A stretch of 64,000 bases of DNA from Roseburia rectibacter (GTDB taxonomy: Bacteria > Bacillota > Clostridia > Lachnospirales > Lachnospiraceae). Position numbers and translations under genes: made by a program. This document shows positions 25,890-35,081 of the stretch, piece after piece. Where the stretch lies: the NCBI RefSeq assembly GCF_014287515.2, contig NZ_CP092473.1:1701001-1765000 (forward strand), written 5' to 3'. The number at the start of each line of letters is the position of its first letter. Position 1 is the stretch's first letter. Below the pieces are notes generated by a model. It was not told the DNA's origin. It saw only the letters and a program-made list of their open reading frames with translations, and ran no database searches.

Positions 25890-26042
25890 ATGGCAGTATT
25901 TGGATGGTTTGTACATTATGTGTTAATAATGGTAATTCTTGCAGCTGTTGCAGTTGCTGGAGTATTTGCCGGCAGAAAGTGGGCAGAGAAAAGCAAAGCG
26001 AAAAAAGAAGCTGCAGCTTCCGGAAATGCCGGAAAAGAGTAA
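25890..26042 (+). CDS. Small single-span membrane protein
   Basis: A 50-residue frame with GCAGGGG before its ATG. Residues about 6-27 are a single hydrophobic helix (LIMVILAAVAVAGVFAGRKW), followed by a Lys/Glu/Ala-rich cytoplasmic-type tail. Its own promoter is just upstream and alaS follows 63 bases after the stop. I do not know its function; such proteins often regulate or anchor a larger membrane partner. Coding status rests on the promoter, ribosome-binding site and amphipathic layout. Confidence 0.7.
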   Translation: MAVFGWFVHYVLIMVILAAVAVAGVFAGRKWAEKSKAKKEAAASGNAGKE

Positions 26043-26105
26043 TGCCGTCGTGACCTTGTAAAAACAGGGCATGAAATAATTTATACAACGTTGGAGGAAC
26101 TTGTC

Positions 26106-28766
26106 GTGAAGAAGTTTTACGGAGAAAATGAATTGCGCAGAATGTATCTTGAGTTTTTTGAGAGCAAGGGACATCTTGCAATGAAGAGTTTTTCATTGGT
26201 ACCACACAATGATAACAGCTTACTTTTGATCAATGCGGGTATGGCACCGCTTAAGCCATATTTTACAGGTCAGGAGATACCGCCGAGGAGAAGAGTGACC
26301 ACTTGTCAGAAGTGTATCCGTACCGGCGATATTGAGAATGTCGGTAAGACAGCACGTCACCTGACATTTTTTGAGATGCTTGGTAATTTCTCGTTTGGTG
26401 ATTACTTTAAACATGATGCGATACACTGGTCATGGGAGTTTTTAACCCAGGTTCTTGGACTTGAGGAGGACAGACTTTATCCGTCTATTTACGGGGAAGA
26501 TGATGAGGCATTCGAAATCTGGAACAAAGAAGTGGGTGTTCCGGCAGAGAAGATCACCAGATTTTACCGTGATCCGGAGACCGGAGAATGTGATAACTTC
26601 TGGGAGCATGGTGCCGGTCCTTGTGGTCCTTGTTCTGAGATTTATTATGACCGTGGAGAAAAATATGGCTGTGGCAAACCGGACTGTAATGTAGGATGTG
26701 ACTGCGACCGTTTCATGGAAGTATGGAATAATGTATTTACCCAGTTTGAGGGTGACGGTAAGGGCGGTTATACTGAACTTGCACAGAAAAACATTGATAC
26801 AGGTATGGGATTAGAGCGTTTAGCTGTTGTTATGCAGGATGTGGATTCTGTATTTGATATCGATACCATGAAAGCAATCCGTGACAAGGTATGTGAGCTG
26901 TCCGGTAAAAAATATCAGGTAGATGCATTAGACGATGTATCCATCCGTCTGATCACTGATCATATCCGTTCTGCAACGTTTATGGTTTCCGATGGTATCA
27001 TGCCTTCAAATGAGGGACGCGGCTATGTGCTTCGCCGTATCATCCGCCGCGCGGCAAGACACGGAAGAATGCTTGGCATTGATGGTATCTTCATGGCAAA
27101 ACTGGCTGCCACCGTAATCAATGAGAGTAAGGATGGTTATCCGGAACTTGAAGAGAAAAAAGATTTTATCTTTAAAGTATTATCCCAGGAAGAAGAAAAA
27201 TTTGGAAAAACAATCGATCAGGGACTTTCCATCCTTTCTGATATGGAAAAACAGATGGAAGCAGACGGCGTAAAGGTTCTTTCCGGTGAGAATGCATTTA
27301 AACTTTATGATACTTATGGATTCCCGATGGATCTGACACAGGAGATCCTCGAAGAAAAAGGATTTTCTGTCGATGAAGAGGGATTCAAAAAGGCGATGGA
27401 AGTACAGCGTACCACAGCGAGAAAAGCCCGCAAAGTGACAAACTACATGGGCGCTGATGAGACAGTATATGAGTCTGTCGATCCTTCTGTTACCACAGAG
27501 TTTGTAGGCTATGATTCCTTAAACTGCAAGTCAAAAATTACCGTACTTACCACAGAGACGGAGATCGTTGAGGCATTATCTGATGGAGAGGTTGGAACCG
27601 TGATCGTAGAACAGACTCCATTCTATGCTACCATGGGTGGACAGCAGGGAGATAAGGGTATCATCCGCACTGCAACCGGAGAATTCCAGGTAGAGGATAC
27701 GATCAAATTACTTGGCGGAAAAGTAGGACATGTCGGAAAGATGATCTCCGGTATGATGAAAACAGGAGATGAGGCAGATCTTTCGGTAGATGCAGCACTC
27801 CGTGCAAAGATCTGTAAGAACCATTCCGCAACACATTTACTGCAGAAAGCATTGCGTGAAGTATTAGGAACCCACGTAGAGCAGGCAGGTTCCTATCAGG
27901 ATGGCGAGCGTACCCGTTTCGATTTCAGTCATTTTGCAGCCATGACACCGGAGGAACTTGAAAAAGTAGAAAAGATCGTCAATGATAAGATCGCAGAGGC
28001 AATTCCGGTACGCACAGATGTGATGACTGTAGATGAGGCGAAAAAGACAGGAGCCATGGCGTTATTTGGCGAAAAATACGGTGAGACTGTCCGTGTGGTA
28101 TCCATGGGAGATTTTTCTAAAGAATTCTGTGGTGGTACTCATGTAAAGAATACATCCGAAATAGCAGCATTCAAGATCATCTCTGAAAATGGTGTTGCAG
28201 CAGGCGTCCGCAGAATCGAGGCACTGACCGGAGACAACGTATTTGCTTACTATCGCAATTTAGAGAAAGAACTTTTAGAGGCAGCGAAAGCGGCAAAGGC
28301 AACACCGGCAACATTAACAGAGAAAATCGAGCATATGCAGGCAGAGATCAAAGCACTGACCAGCGAAAACGAGTCCTTAAAGAGCAAAGCAGCAAAAGAG
28401 GCGCTTGGAGATGTCATGGATCAGATTGTGGAAGTAAAAGGTGTGAAATTACTTGCTTCTGCCGTAGACGGTGTAGATATGAACGGTCTGCGTGATCTTG
28501 GAGACCAGTTAAAAGAACAGCTTGGTGAAGGCGTGATCGTACTTGCTTCTTCCTGTGAAGGAAAAGTAAATCTGATCGTTATGGCAACTGATGCAGCAAT
28601 GAAGCAGGGAGCACATGCAGGAAACCTGATCAAGAGCATTGCAGGTAAAGTCGGCGGTGGCGGCGGCGGACGTCCGAATATGGCACAGGCGGGAGGCAAA
28701 AATCCGGCTGGTATTTTGGAGGCGATCGCCGAGGCAAAAACGGCACTTGAAGCACAGCTTTCATAG
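26106..28766 (+). CDS. alaS: Alanyl-tRNA synthetase
   Basis: Charges tRNA-Ala and edits Ser/Gly mischarging. The 886-residue protein has the class II catalytic core (SLLLINAGMAPLKPYFTG, then RHLTFFEMLGNFSFGDYF), editing-domain zinc residues HxxxH in ATHLLQKAL and CGGTH, and a C-terminal DHHA1 domain ending GGGGGGRPNMAQAGG. The start is GTG at 26106: GGAGG is 8 bases away; a TTG at 26091 would overlap that site. No T-box is seen upstream. Confidence 0.96.
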   Translation: MKKFYGENELRRMYLEFFESKGHLAMKSFSLVPHNDNSLLLINAGMAPLKPYFTGQEIPPRRRVTTCQKCIRTGDIENVGKTARHLTFFEMLGNFSFGDYFKHDAIHWSWEFLTQVLGLEEDRLYPSIYGEDDEAFEIWNKEVGVPAEKITRFYRDPETGECDNFWEHGAGPCGPCSEIYYDRGEKYGCGKPDCNVGCDCDRFMEVWNNVFTQFEGDGKGGYTELAQKNIDTGMGLERLAVVMQDVDSVFDIDTMKAIRDKVCELSGKKYQVDALDDVSIRLITDHIRSATFMVSDGIMPSNEGRGYVLRRIIRRAARHGRMLGIDGIFMAKLAATVINESKDGYPELEEKKDFIFKVLSQEEEKFGKTIDQGLSILSDMEKQMEADGVKVLSGENAFKLYDTYGFPMDLTQEILEEKGFSVDEEGFKKAMEVQRTTARKARKVTNYMGADETVYESVDPSVTTEFVGYDSLNCKSKITVLTTETEIVEALSDGEVGTVIVEQTPFYATMGGQQGDKGIIRTATGEFQVEDTIKLLGGKVGHVGKMISGMMKTGDEADLSVDAALRAKICKNHSATHLLQKALREVLGTHVEQAGSYQDGERTRFDFSHFAAMTPEELEKVEKIVNDKIAEAIPVRTDVMTVDEAKKTGAMALFGEKYGETVRVVSMGDFSKEFCGGTHVKNTSEIAAFKIISENGVAAGVRRIEALTGDNVFAYYRNLEKELLEAAKAAKATPATLTEKIEHMQAEIKALTSENESLKSKAAKEALGDVMDQIVEVKGVKLLASAVDGVDMNGLRDLGDQLKEQLGEGVIVLASSCEGKVNLIVMATDAAMKQGAHAGNLIKSIAGKVGGGGGGRPNMAQAGGKNPAGILEAIAEAKTALEAQLS

Positions 28767-28836
28767 AATCTGTTTGCAATGTCCCTTAACTGAAAAATCA
28801 CGGAAGATGACAGCTTTTTAGCAATGGAGGCAAAAT

Positions 28837-30126
28837 ATGGATAAAGAAATGGAATTTAAAAATAAGAGTATTAAAGAAAAGGTAAACGGAAGCTTTGAAA
28901 TGATCATAGTTTTATATGTGGTCAGCGTGGCGCTTGCAGTATTTTTAATGTTTGCAGTAAAAATTGTTCCGTCTGTAGCAGAGTATTTTGTGCTTGCCGG
29001 AGGTATTGTTGTGCTTGCGATTATAACGGTCTGCAGTATTCTGGCAACATTGAAACGGGCTAAGATGCTGATACACTATATTGTAGAACCGGTCAGGGAA
29101 CTAAGCAGTGTGGCAGAAAAAATCTCTGGTGGAGAACTTGATATTGAAATTGCTTATCAGTCGGAGGATGAGATCGGAGAACTTGCAGAAGATTTTCGCA
29201 AAACAGCAACTACGCTGCAACGGATTATAGGAGATCTTAATCATATTCTGGATGCATTTGCAAAAGGTGATTATACGGTAAAATCCGGATGCAAAGATGC
29301 GTATGTGGGAGAATTTGATACGGTGCATGCAAAACTGATTGCAACAACAGAACATGTTAGTGACGCTTTAAAATCAATCCGTGAATCTTCGAATCAGGTG
29401 GCACAGGGATCCGACCAGCTTGCAGTCAGCGCACAGGATCTTGCCAAAAATGCAACGGATCAGGCAGTGGCCGTTGATTCTTTAGCACAGAGCGTTTCAG
29501 AAATCACAGAACAGATTCTTGGAACAAGTAAGTCGATTGATATTGTACATGATAAAGCGAAAGACGTTGGAACAACAGCAGCGGTAAGCCAGCAGAAGAT
29601 GACAGAACTGACAGAGGCAATGGAGCGTATTTCCGTGACATCCAAGGAAATCGGACAGGTTATCGAAGAAATTGAGAGTATTGCATCACAGACAAATCTG
29701 TTGTCCTTAAATGCATCTATTGAGGCAGCAAGAGCCGGTGAGGCAGGAAAAGGATTTGCAGTTGTTGCAGAGCAGATCCGTATGCTTGCTGAGAGCAGTG
29801 CAAATTCTGCAGATACGTCAAAACAGCTTTTGACAGAGAATCAGAATGAAGTAGAACACGGTAATCAGGTGACACAGCAGACGGCAGAATCTCTGACGGA
29901 TGTTCTGAACGAACTGGATGCTATTGTGGGTGAGGTAGCAACGATCCGTACTGCATCTGATCGTGAGGCAGCCTTTGTAAAAGAGATCGAAGACAGCACG
30001 AAACAAATCAGCGACGCAATCCAGAGCAACTCTGCAGCATCGGAAGAAACATCTGCTACCAGTGAAGAACTTTCTGCAGAAGCAGATTCCTTAGAGGGCC
30101 TTGTAGAACGTTTTAAACTGCGTTAA
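28837..30126 (+). CDS. Methyl-accepting chemotaxis protein without a large sensor domain
   Basis: A 429-residue receptor. Two hydrophobic helices at about 22-70 are joined by only a few residues, so there is no extracellular ligand domain. A HAMP-like segment ([19 protein letters not shown]) follows, then the signalling hairpin with its tip [20 protein letters not shown], which contacts CheA/CheW. It could sense membrane state, a cytoplasmic ligand or partner proteins. CheA and other flagellar genes are outside this window. Confidence 0.9.
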   Translation: MDKEMEFKNKSIKEKVNGSFEMIIVLYVVSVALAVFLMFAVKIVPSVAEYFVLAGGIVVLAIITVCSILATLKRAKMLIHYIVEPVRELSSVAEKISGGELDIEIAYQSEDEIGELAEDFRKTATTLQRIIGDLNHILDAFAKGDYTVKSGCKDAYVGEFDTVHAKLIATTEHVSDALKSIRESSNQVAQGSDQLAVSAQDLAKNATDQAVAVDSLAQSVSEITEQILGTSKSIDIVHDKAKDVGTTAAVSQQKMTELTEAMERISVTSKEIGQVIEEIESIASQTNLLSLNASIEAARAGEAGKGFAVVAEQIRMLAESSANSADTSKQLLTENQNEVEHGNQVTQQTAESLTDVLNELDAIVGEVATIRTASDREAAFVKEIEDSTKQISDAIQSNSAASEETSATSEELSAEADSLEGLVERFKLR

Positions 30127-30149
30127 ATGTTTAATACAGGGGAGAGAAA

Positions 30150-31040
30150 ATGCGGATGAAAATAAAGGAAAAGATAATTGCTGTGGTTATGGCATTTGCA
30201 ATGATGTTTATGTTTATTTTTGCAGGTGAAAGCAGTGAAGTAATCGCTGCTGCGAAAACAAAAGCATTAGAGATAAATGTTGATTTTGCCAGGAATGCAG
30301 CAAGTGGAGATGACAGCGGGATATATGTAAAAAACCTGATTTCCAATAAAAAAATTACTTTTGGAAAGACTTATGTATTTCAGACAAAAATTTATGTGCC
30401 AGCCGTTTATATGAAAACTGGAAGAATATGGGTAAAACCTGCAGTTAATTTTTTTACAGGCAAAAATGGCGATACATATGCCGGAATGGCACAGTCTTCG
30501 AAAGAAGGATATTCTTATGATAAGAATTCGAAAGAAGTAAAAAAATATGGTGATTTTTATGTTGTCAATGTGAAAATACCATTGGATAACTGTGACAGGA
30601 TTTCTGCATCAAAGGGAAGTGTGTATGGACATCTGTTCATCTCTGGTTTTAATAAGGCATATAAGGGAAGTATTTATGTTGATGATGTGACACTTACTGT
30701 AGATAAGAAATCAGTTGTAAAGCAAAATTATGAGAATGGAAAAAACAGTGGTTGCTGGTATTATCTTAACAGATCAGAAAAGGAATATACACCTGCAGTT
30801 GTTTCATTCTCAGGAAAAACATTGGATGTGACTAAGGCATCGCTTACTATAAAAAAGGGTAAAAAAGCGACGATCAAAGCCACTGCAATGCCAAAAACAA
30901 AAATAACATATCAGTCTAAGAACAAGAAAGTCGCTACAGTAAACAGTAAAGGTGTTGTCCGGGGCATTCGGAAAGGAAAGACAACCATTCTTGTCACAGC
31001 GAATGGGAAAACTGTTAAAGTTCAGATTACCGTAAAATAA
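30150..31040 (+). CDS. Secreted protein with a C-terminal Big_2 Ig-like domain
   Basis: A 296-residue exported protein. The signal peptide covers about 1-32 and ends near VIAAAK. The middle (about 40-195) looks like a beta-rich domain with aromatic residues, perhaps carbohydrate-binding, and the end (about 215-296) is a Big_2 domain (NKKVATVNSKGVVRGIRKGK). No LPXTG or repeat anchor is present. GGGGAGAG precedes ATG 30150. It sits 23 bases after the receptor gene; a functional link is not shown. Confidence 0.75.
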   Translation: MRMKIKEKIIAVVMAFAMMFMFIFAGESSEVIAAAKTKALEINVDFARNAASGDDSGIYVKNLISNKKITFGKTYVFQTKIYVPAVYMKTGRIWVKPAVNFFTGKNGDTYAGMAQSSKEGYSYDKNSKEVKKYGDFYVVNVKIPLDNCDRISASKGSVYGHLFISGFNKAYKGSIYVDDVTLTVDKKSVVKQNYENGKNSGCWYYLNRSEKEYTPAVVSFSGKTLDVTKASLTIKKGKKATIKATAMPKTKITYQSKNKKVATVNSKGVVRGIRKGKTTILVTANGKTVKVQITVK

Positions 31041-31076
31041 TTTCAAATAAAAATCTGAAATTATTTCAAAAATAGG

Positions 31077-31104
31077 TTGACGAACCGGGAAAATATGTTA
31101 TAAT
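31077..31104 (+). promoter_or_regulatory. rpsU promoter
   Basis: -35 TTGACG (31077-31082), 16-base spacer and consensus -10 TATAAT (31099-31104). An AT-rich 10-bp inverted repeat lies just upstream at about 31037-31067. Confidence 0.85.
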
Positions 31105-31182
31105 GCTATATAGTGCAATAAATATTACCCAAACAGTTGAATATGCACAATACGCAACTGGAGGGAGGTTAGGTGTGAGATA

Positions 31183-31359
31183 ATGTCTAGTGTAATTGTA
31201 AAAGAAAACGAGACTTTAGATAGCGCTTTACGTCGTTTCAAGAGAAACTGCGCAAAAGCAGGTATCCAGCAGGAGATTCGTAAAAGAGAACACTACGAGA
31301 AACCAAGCGTAAAACGTAAGAAAAAATCTGAAGCAGCTAGAAAAAGAAAATACAACTAA
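31183..31359 (+). CDS. rpsU: 30S ribosomal protein S21
   Basis: A 58-residue basic protein of the small ribosomal subunit, important for base-pairing at the mRNA start. [19 protein letters not shown] and the [13 protein letters not shown] segment are the S21 signature, and the C-terminus is Lys/Arg-rich. GGAGG at about 31162 is distant, and AGGTG nearer the ATG may serve. It has its own promoter and a terminator directly after, so it is a one-gene unit. Confidence 0.97.
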   Translation: MSSVIVKENETLDSALRRFKRNCAKAGIQQEIRKREHYEKPSVKRKKKSEAARKRKYN

Positions 31360-31375
31360 TAATTAGTTGTAGTGC

Positions 31376-31410
31376 AAAAAGACTACCGCATGTGTGGTAG
31401 TCTTTTTTTT
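31376..31410 (+). terminator. Terminator after rpsU
   Basis: aaagactaccgca / tgtggtagtctttt forms a stem with a run of eight T, 16 bases after the rpsU stop. Confidence 0.92.
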
Positions 31411-31616
31411 CTCTGAGTGAGGTTATTTACCAGATATATTTTATTGCGATAATAAGTCTATTCGTAAGGTGGATAATCTTTAGAAATATCGTGGAGCAAA
31501 GGGCATGGTATTGCAGAAATGCATAAATATGTTTATAATATAAGAAAAGATGCATGAAATACGAATTTAAGATAGAGACAGAATATACGAAATGAGTAGA
31601 ACGGAGATGATATTTT

Positions 31617-32171
31617 ATGATTAATTTAAAAAACTGCCGGGTAATTATCCGTGAACAGAAAAAAAACAGTGTACTTGCAGACACGGTAATTCTTGGTCAT
31701 AATCTGCTGACAAATATCATCAAAGTGCGGGCGAGTGCGATGGCATATCGGCCGAAAGAACCAGTGGGACTGCTTGTTTTTTTGGAGAACAAAATATATT
31801 CTTATTTAGGTACCGTACAGGGGGCGGTGATCGCAAACGAAATGTCGATTGCGCTGTACGATGAAGAACAGAAAAAAGGCAGAAAATTTGAGCGTTATGA
31901 GATTGAAGCATCTGGCAAGATCGAAGGTGTCAGGATAAAAAATAATATGATAACGCTCCATAAGCCGATACCGGTTACCATCAAAAATATGAGCGCAAAT
32001 GGTGTACTGTTTAAAGGGATTTCCGGCTGTCTGGATATTGGAATGCAGCTACAGCTTTATATGGATGTAACTGATTCAGGAATGCGTTATGAGTATAAAG
32101 TGGTTCGTAAGCAGAACAGCAATCCGGAGACCGAAGAGTATGGTTGTAAAATGGTTGCAAAAAAGAAATGA
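31617..32171 (+). CDS. PilZ-domain protein, probable c-di-GMP effector
   Basis: A 184-residue soluble protein. RKFER (near residue 88) fits the RxxxR loop and NMSANG (near 123) fits the (D/N)xSxxG motif of PilZ domains, which bind c-di-GMP. An N-terminal domain of about 80 residues precedes it, as in YcgR-like flagellar brakes. The first PilZ motif is present, so binding is plausible, but which output it controls is not shown. GGAG lies 9 bases before ATG 31617. Low-complexity neighbours are absent. Confidence 0.75.
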   Translation: MINLKNCRVIIREQKKNSVLADTVILGHNLLTNIIKVRASAMAYRPKEPVGLLVFLENKIYSYLGTVQGAVIANEMSIALYDEEQKKGRKFERYEIEASGKIEGVRIKNNMITLHKPIPVTIKNMSANGVLFKGISGCLDIGMQLQLYMDVTDSGMRYEYKVVRKQNSNPETEEYGCKMVAKKK

Positions 32172-32179
32172 CAGAGATG

Positions 32180-32246
32180 AAAAAAGGAACTGTGAAATAT
32201 TAAAAAGTAATAGCTCAACTTTCATATTTTCACAGATCCTTTTTTA
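32180..32246 (+). terminator. Terminator after the PilZ gene
   Basis: aaaaaaggaactgtgaaatat and atattttcacagatcctttttt pair around an AT-rich loop with one or two mismatches. Confidence 0.85.
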
Positions 32247-32290
32247 GTTCATGATATAATAAGACTGCCGAGCGAAGCGAGTGTAGATCA

Positions 32291-32320
32291 CGATCATGTG
32301 CTGATTTTGCACATGATATA
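32291..32320 (+). repeat. Short hairpin repeat, family 3 (copy 1)
   Basis: gatcatgtgc, tgatttt, gcacatgatata: a hairpin with a 9-bp stem. Upstream is the GC-rich gccgagcgaagcgagt. The identical 29-base core recurs at 53144-53173. It sits between convergent genes. Confidence 0.8.
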
Positions 32321-32342
32321 TTCTATTATTTAGATCAGGTAT

Positions 32343-32984
32343 TTAATAGCCGAAAGAATCTCCGATCAGCAGTACTTTGATACGCCCTTTGATACCGCTT
32401 CTTCTGGTGATAACAACCTGGTTGCAGATACAGTCAGGTGAAAGGCAGTCGGCACATGTACCTGTCGTGGAACAAGGTGTCTTTTTATTAAGACGGATGC
32501 AGTTCTGTGGTGTGGCAACATTATGAATACGGCTTAAGGCTTCTTCTACATTGGCAGCCACCTTATTCATGCCGGTCAAAATAATAACGGTTTCCGGACC
32601 ATAGATCAGTGCAGCAACACGGTTTCCGGTTCCATCGATATTCACAAGTTCACCGTTTGCTGTGATCGCATTGGTACTCATGAAATAAACATCACTGGAA
32701 AGTGCATCATGATACATTTTTTTTGTTTCCTCAGGTGTTTTTGCAGTAGAACGGTCGATTAAATGGATTGATGGATCGTGGCGGAGAGCTGTTAACATTC
32801 CAGTTTCCTCTAAAGTCATGGAGCCGCCGAAAGATACACTCTGTCCGTCTTTTAAGAAAGAAAATGCAAGTTTTTCCGCATCTTCCACAGTTGGACAGTA
32901 GTAACCTTCCATCTGGCGTTTTTCAAGATTTTTGATGATTGTTGCAGCAAGTGTTTCGTGGTATTTACTTTTGATTGTATCCAT
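32343..32984 (-). CDS. LUD-domain protein
   Basis: A 213-residue protein of the LUD (LutB/LutC-type, DUF162) family; relatives take part in lactate oxidation, but this is a stand-alone member with no lutAB next to it. SFGGSMTLEETGM near 50 and VNIDGTGNRVAALIYGP near 115-131 are family motifs. The C-terminal half has a Cys cluster (CSTTGTCADCLSPDCIC), perhaps iron-sulfur or zinc. I chose ATG 32984 because GGAG lies 7 bases upstream. Specific reaction unknown. Confidence 0.8.
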   Translation of the reverse strand: MDTIKSKYHETLAATIIKNLEKRQMEGYYCPTVEDAEKLAFSFLKDGQSVSFGGSMTLEETGMLTALRHDPSIHLIDRSTAKTPEETKKMYHDALSSDVYFMSTNAITANGELVNIDGTGNRVAALIYGPETVIILTGMNKVAANVEEALSRIHNVATPQNCIRLNKKTPCSTTGTCADCLSPDCICNQVVITRRSGIKGRIKVLLIGDSFGY

Positions 32985-33096
32985 ACATGTACTCCTTTTT
33001 ATCATATTTGACAATGGATATATTTCAGCCGGACATTGGCAGTTATTGCGATAAATTCATTGTCACTGTGTGCTTCTTTTAGTATAGCACATATTC

Positions 33097-33124
33097 TTGA
33101 CTTTTGGGACAGGATAGATAAAAT
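33097..33124 (+). promoter_or_regulatory. Promoter for the ABC exporter gene
   Basis: -35 TTGACT (33097-33102), 16-base spacer, -10 TAAAAT (33119-33124), about 70 bases before the ATG. Confidence 0.7.
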
Positions 33125-33191
33125 AAAAGAATATGTGTTCCGTAAATAATGAATCATTACGAATGAAAAGAGACTGAAATGGAGGAACTTT

Positions 33192-34928
33192 ATGAGTGAA
33201 AATCTGAAAAAGATGATTTCATATTATAAACCATATCTTGGAGTATTCTGGGCAGATATGTTTTTTGCTACGGTATCTGCAGCGGTTGCCCTTGTGATCC
33301 CGCTTGTGATCCGTTATGTGACTTCCACATTGATCTATTTAAAGCCGCAGGAGATATTAGGACAGATCCGGTGGATCGCTGTTATGCTGTTTGCACTTGT
33401 AGCGATAGACTGTTACAGCCGTTTTTTTATTGCAAACCAGGGGCATGTGATGGGCGCTAAGATCGAATATGATATGCGGGCAGAAATTTTTGCGCATTTT
33501 CAGAAACTGTCATTTTCCTTTTACGATGACCAGAAAGTCGGACAGCTGATGTCCCGTATTACGACGGATCTCTTTGATATCACGGAGCTGATGCATCATG
33601 GACCGGAAAATATTATTCTGTCCCTGATAAAGATTATCGGTGCATTTATAATTTTAATGAGTATTAAACCGGCGCTGGCACTTGCTGCGTTTGCGGTGCT
33701 GCCGTTTATGTTTCTGTTTGCCTATTACATGAATGGAAAAATGCGTCGTGCGTTTCGCAGTAATCGTGAACGGATTGCAGATATCAATGCACAGATCGAG
33801 GATAACTTATCCGGTATCCGTGTGGTAAAGTCTTTTGCCAATGAGGATATTGAAAAAGAAAAATTCCGTCAGGGAAATGAAGGGTTTTTACGTGCAAAAA
33901 AGAACAGCTATTATTATATGGGAAGTTTTTCAGCGGGACTTGGCACTTTTACTACCCTGATCCAGGTCAATGTTATACTTGCAGGTGTGATTCTGATCGC
34001 AAAGGGAAGCGTGGATATCAGTGATCTGGTTACATTTTTACTTTATATCAGTGTGTTTACAGACCCGGTGAGAACCCTGATCGATTTTACGGAACAGTTT
34101 CAGAATGGTTATACCGGTTTTGAGCGTTTTCAGGAAATTATGGCGGTCGAACCCGATATTGCAGATAAACCGGATGCAAAAGAACTGGTCAATGTAAAAG
34201 GAAATATCAGTTTTGAGGATGTTTCTTTTAAGTATGAGGAAAATACAGAATGTGTATTAAACCATATTAATCTGAATGTTCCGTCAGGGGCGTATATGGC
34301 ACTTGTGGGATCATCGGGGGCTGGAAAGAGTACGCTGTGTTCTTTGATCCCAAGATTTTATGACGTGACGGCAGGGGCAGTAAAGATCGATGGATGTGAT
34401 GTCAGGGATATCAGATTAAAGAGCCTGCGTGACCAGATCGGTATCGTACAGCAGGACGTATATCTGTTTGTTGGAACAGTTTTTGACAATATCCGCTATG
34501 GAAAGCCGGATGCGACACGTGAGGAAGTCATTGAAGCAGCAAAAAATGCCAATGCACATGATTTTATCATGTCGCTGCCGAATGGGTATGATACCGATAT
34601 AGGGCAGAGGGGAATCAAACTTTCCGGTGGACAGAAACAGCGTCTTTCCATTGCAAGAGTATTTTTGAAAAATCCGCCGATCCTGATTTTTGATGAAGCA
34701 ACGAGTGCTCTTGATAATGAGAGTGAGAAAGTTGTACAGGATTCTTTAGAGAAACTGGCGAAAAACCGGACAACATTTGTGATCGCACACAGACTTTCAA
34801 CAATTAAAAATGCACAGCGTATACTTGTTTTGACGGAAGAGGGGATTGCCGAGGAAGGAACACATGAAGAATTGCTGGCAAAAGGTGGAGTGTATGAGAA
34901 ACTGTATCAGATGCAGTTTCATAAGTAA
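33192..34928 (+). CDS. ABC exporter, fused permease and ATPase
   Basis: A 578-residue half-transporter that works as a dimer to export lipids, drugs or peptides. Residues about 1-310 have six helices. The ATPase has Walker A GSSGAGKST, Q-loop VQQD, signature LSGGQKQR, Walker B ILIFDEATSALD and H-loop AHRLST, all intact. No second half-transporter is adjacent, so it is likely a homodimer. The cargo cannot be read from the sequence. Confidence 0.92.
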   Translation: MSENLKKMISYYKPYLGVFWADMFFATVSAAVALVIPLVIRYVTSTLIYLKPQEILGQIRWIAVMLFALVAIDCYSRFFIANQGHVMGAKIEYDMRAEIFAHFQKLSFSFYDDQKVGQLMSRITTDLFDITELMHHGPENIILSLIKIIGAFIILMSIKPALALAAFAVLPFMFLFAYYMNGKMRRAFRSNRERIADINAQIEDNLSGIRVVKSFANEDIEKEKFRQGNEGFLRAKKNSYYYMGSFSAGLGTFTTLIQVNVILAGVILIAKGSVDISDLVTFLLYISVFTDPVRTLIDFTEQFQNGYTGFERFQEIMAVEPDIADKPDAKELVNVKGNISFEDVSFKYEENTECVLNHINLNVPSGAYMALVGSSGAGKSTLCSLIPRFYDVTAGAVKIDGCDVRDIRLKSLRDQIGIVQQDVYLFVGTVFDNIRYGKPDATREEVIEAAKNANAHDFIMSLPNGYDTDIGQRGIKLSGGQKQRLSIARVFLKNPPILIFDEATSALDNESEKVVQDSLEKLAKNRTTFVIAHRLSTIKNAQRILVLTEEGIAEEGTHEELLAKGGVYEKLYQMQFHK

Positions 34929-35022
34929 GGGTTATTGCAACAGGTTATCCGGAACTATGGATCAGTGAAAAACAGGGATCACCGTGCCAAATATAAAAGT
35001 TTCATGAAATCTGTGCAAAAAA

Positions 35023-35051
35023 TTGCAAAAGAAGAAAAACTAGAGTAAAAT
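35023..35051 (+). promoter_or_regulatory. Promoter for the His-rich GTPase gene
   Basis: -35 TTGCAA (35023-35028), 17-base spacer, -10 TAAAAT (35046-35051), ending 30 bases before the ATG. No clear Zur or Fur box was seen. Confidence 0.65.
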
Positions 35052-35081
35052 AGTAGTGTTTGTGAAGGGAGAGATAAGACA

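Noticed and set aside
28421..28801. Antisense frame at the alaS 3' end
   Set aside because: It lies opposite the conserved DHHA1 domain and is not protein-like.
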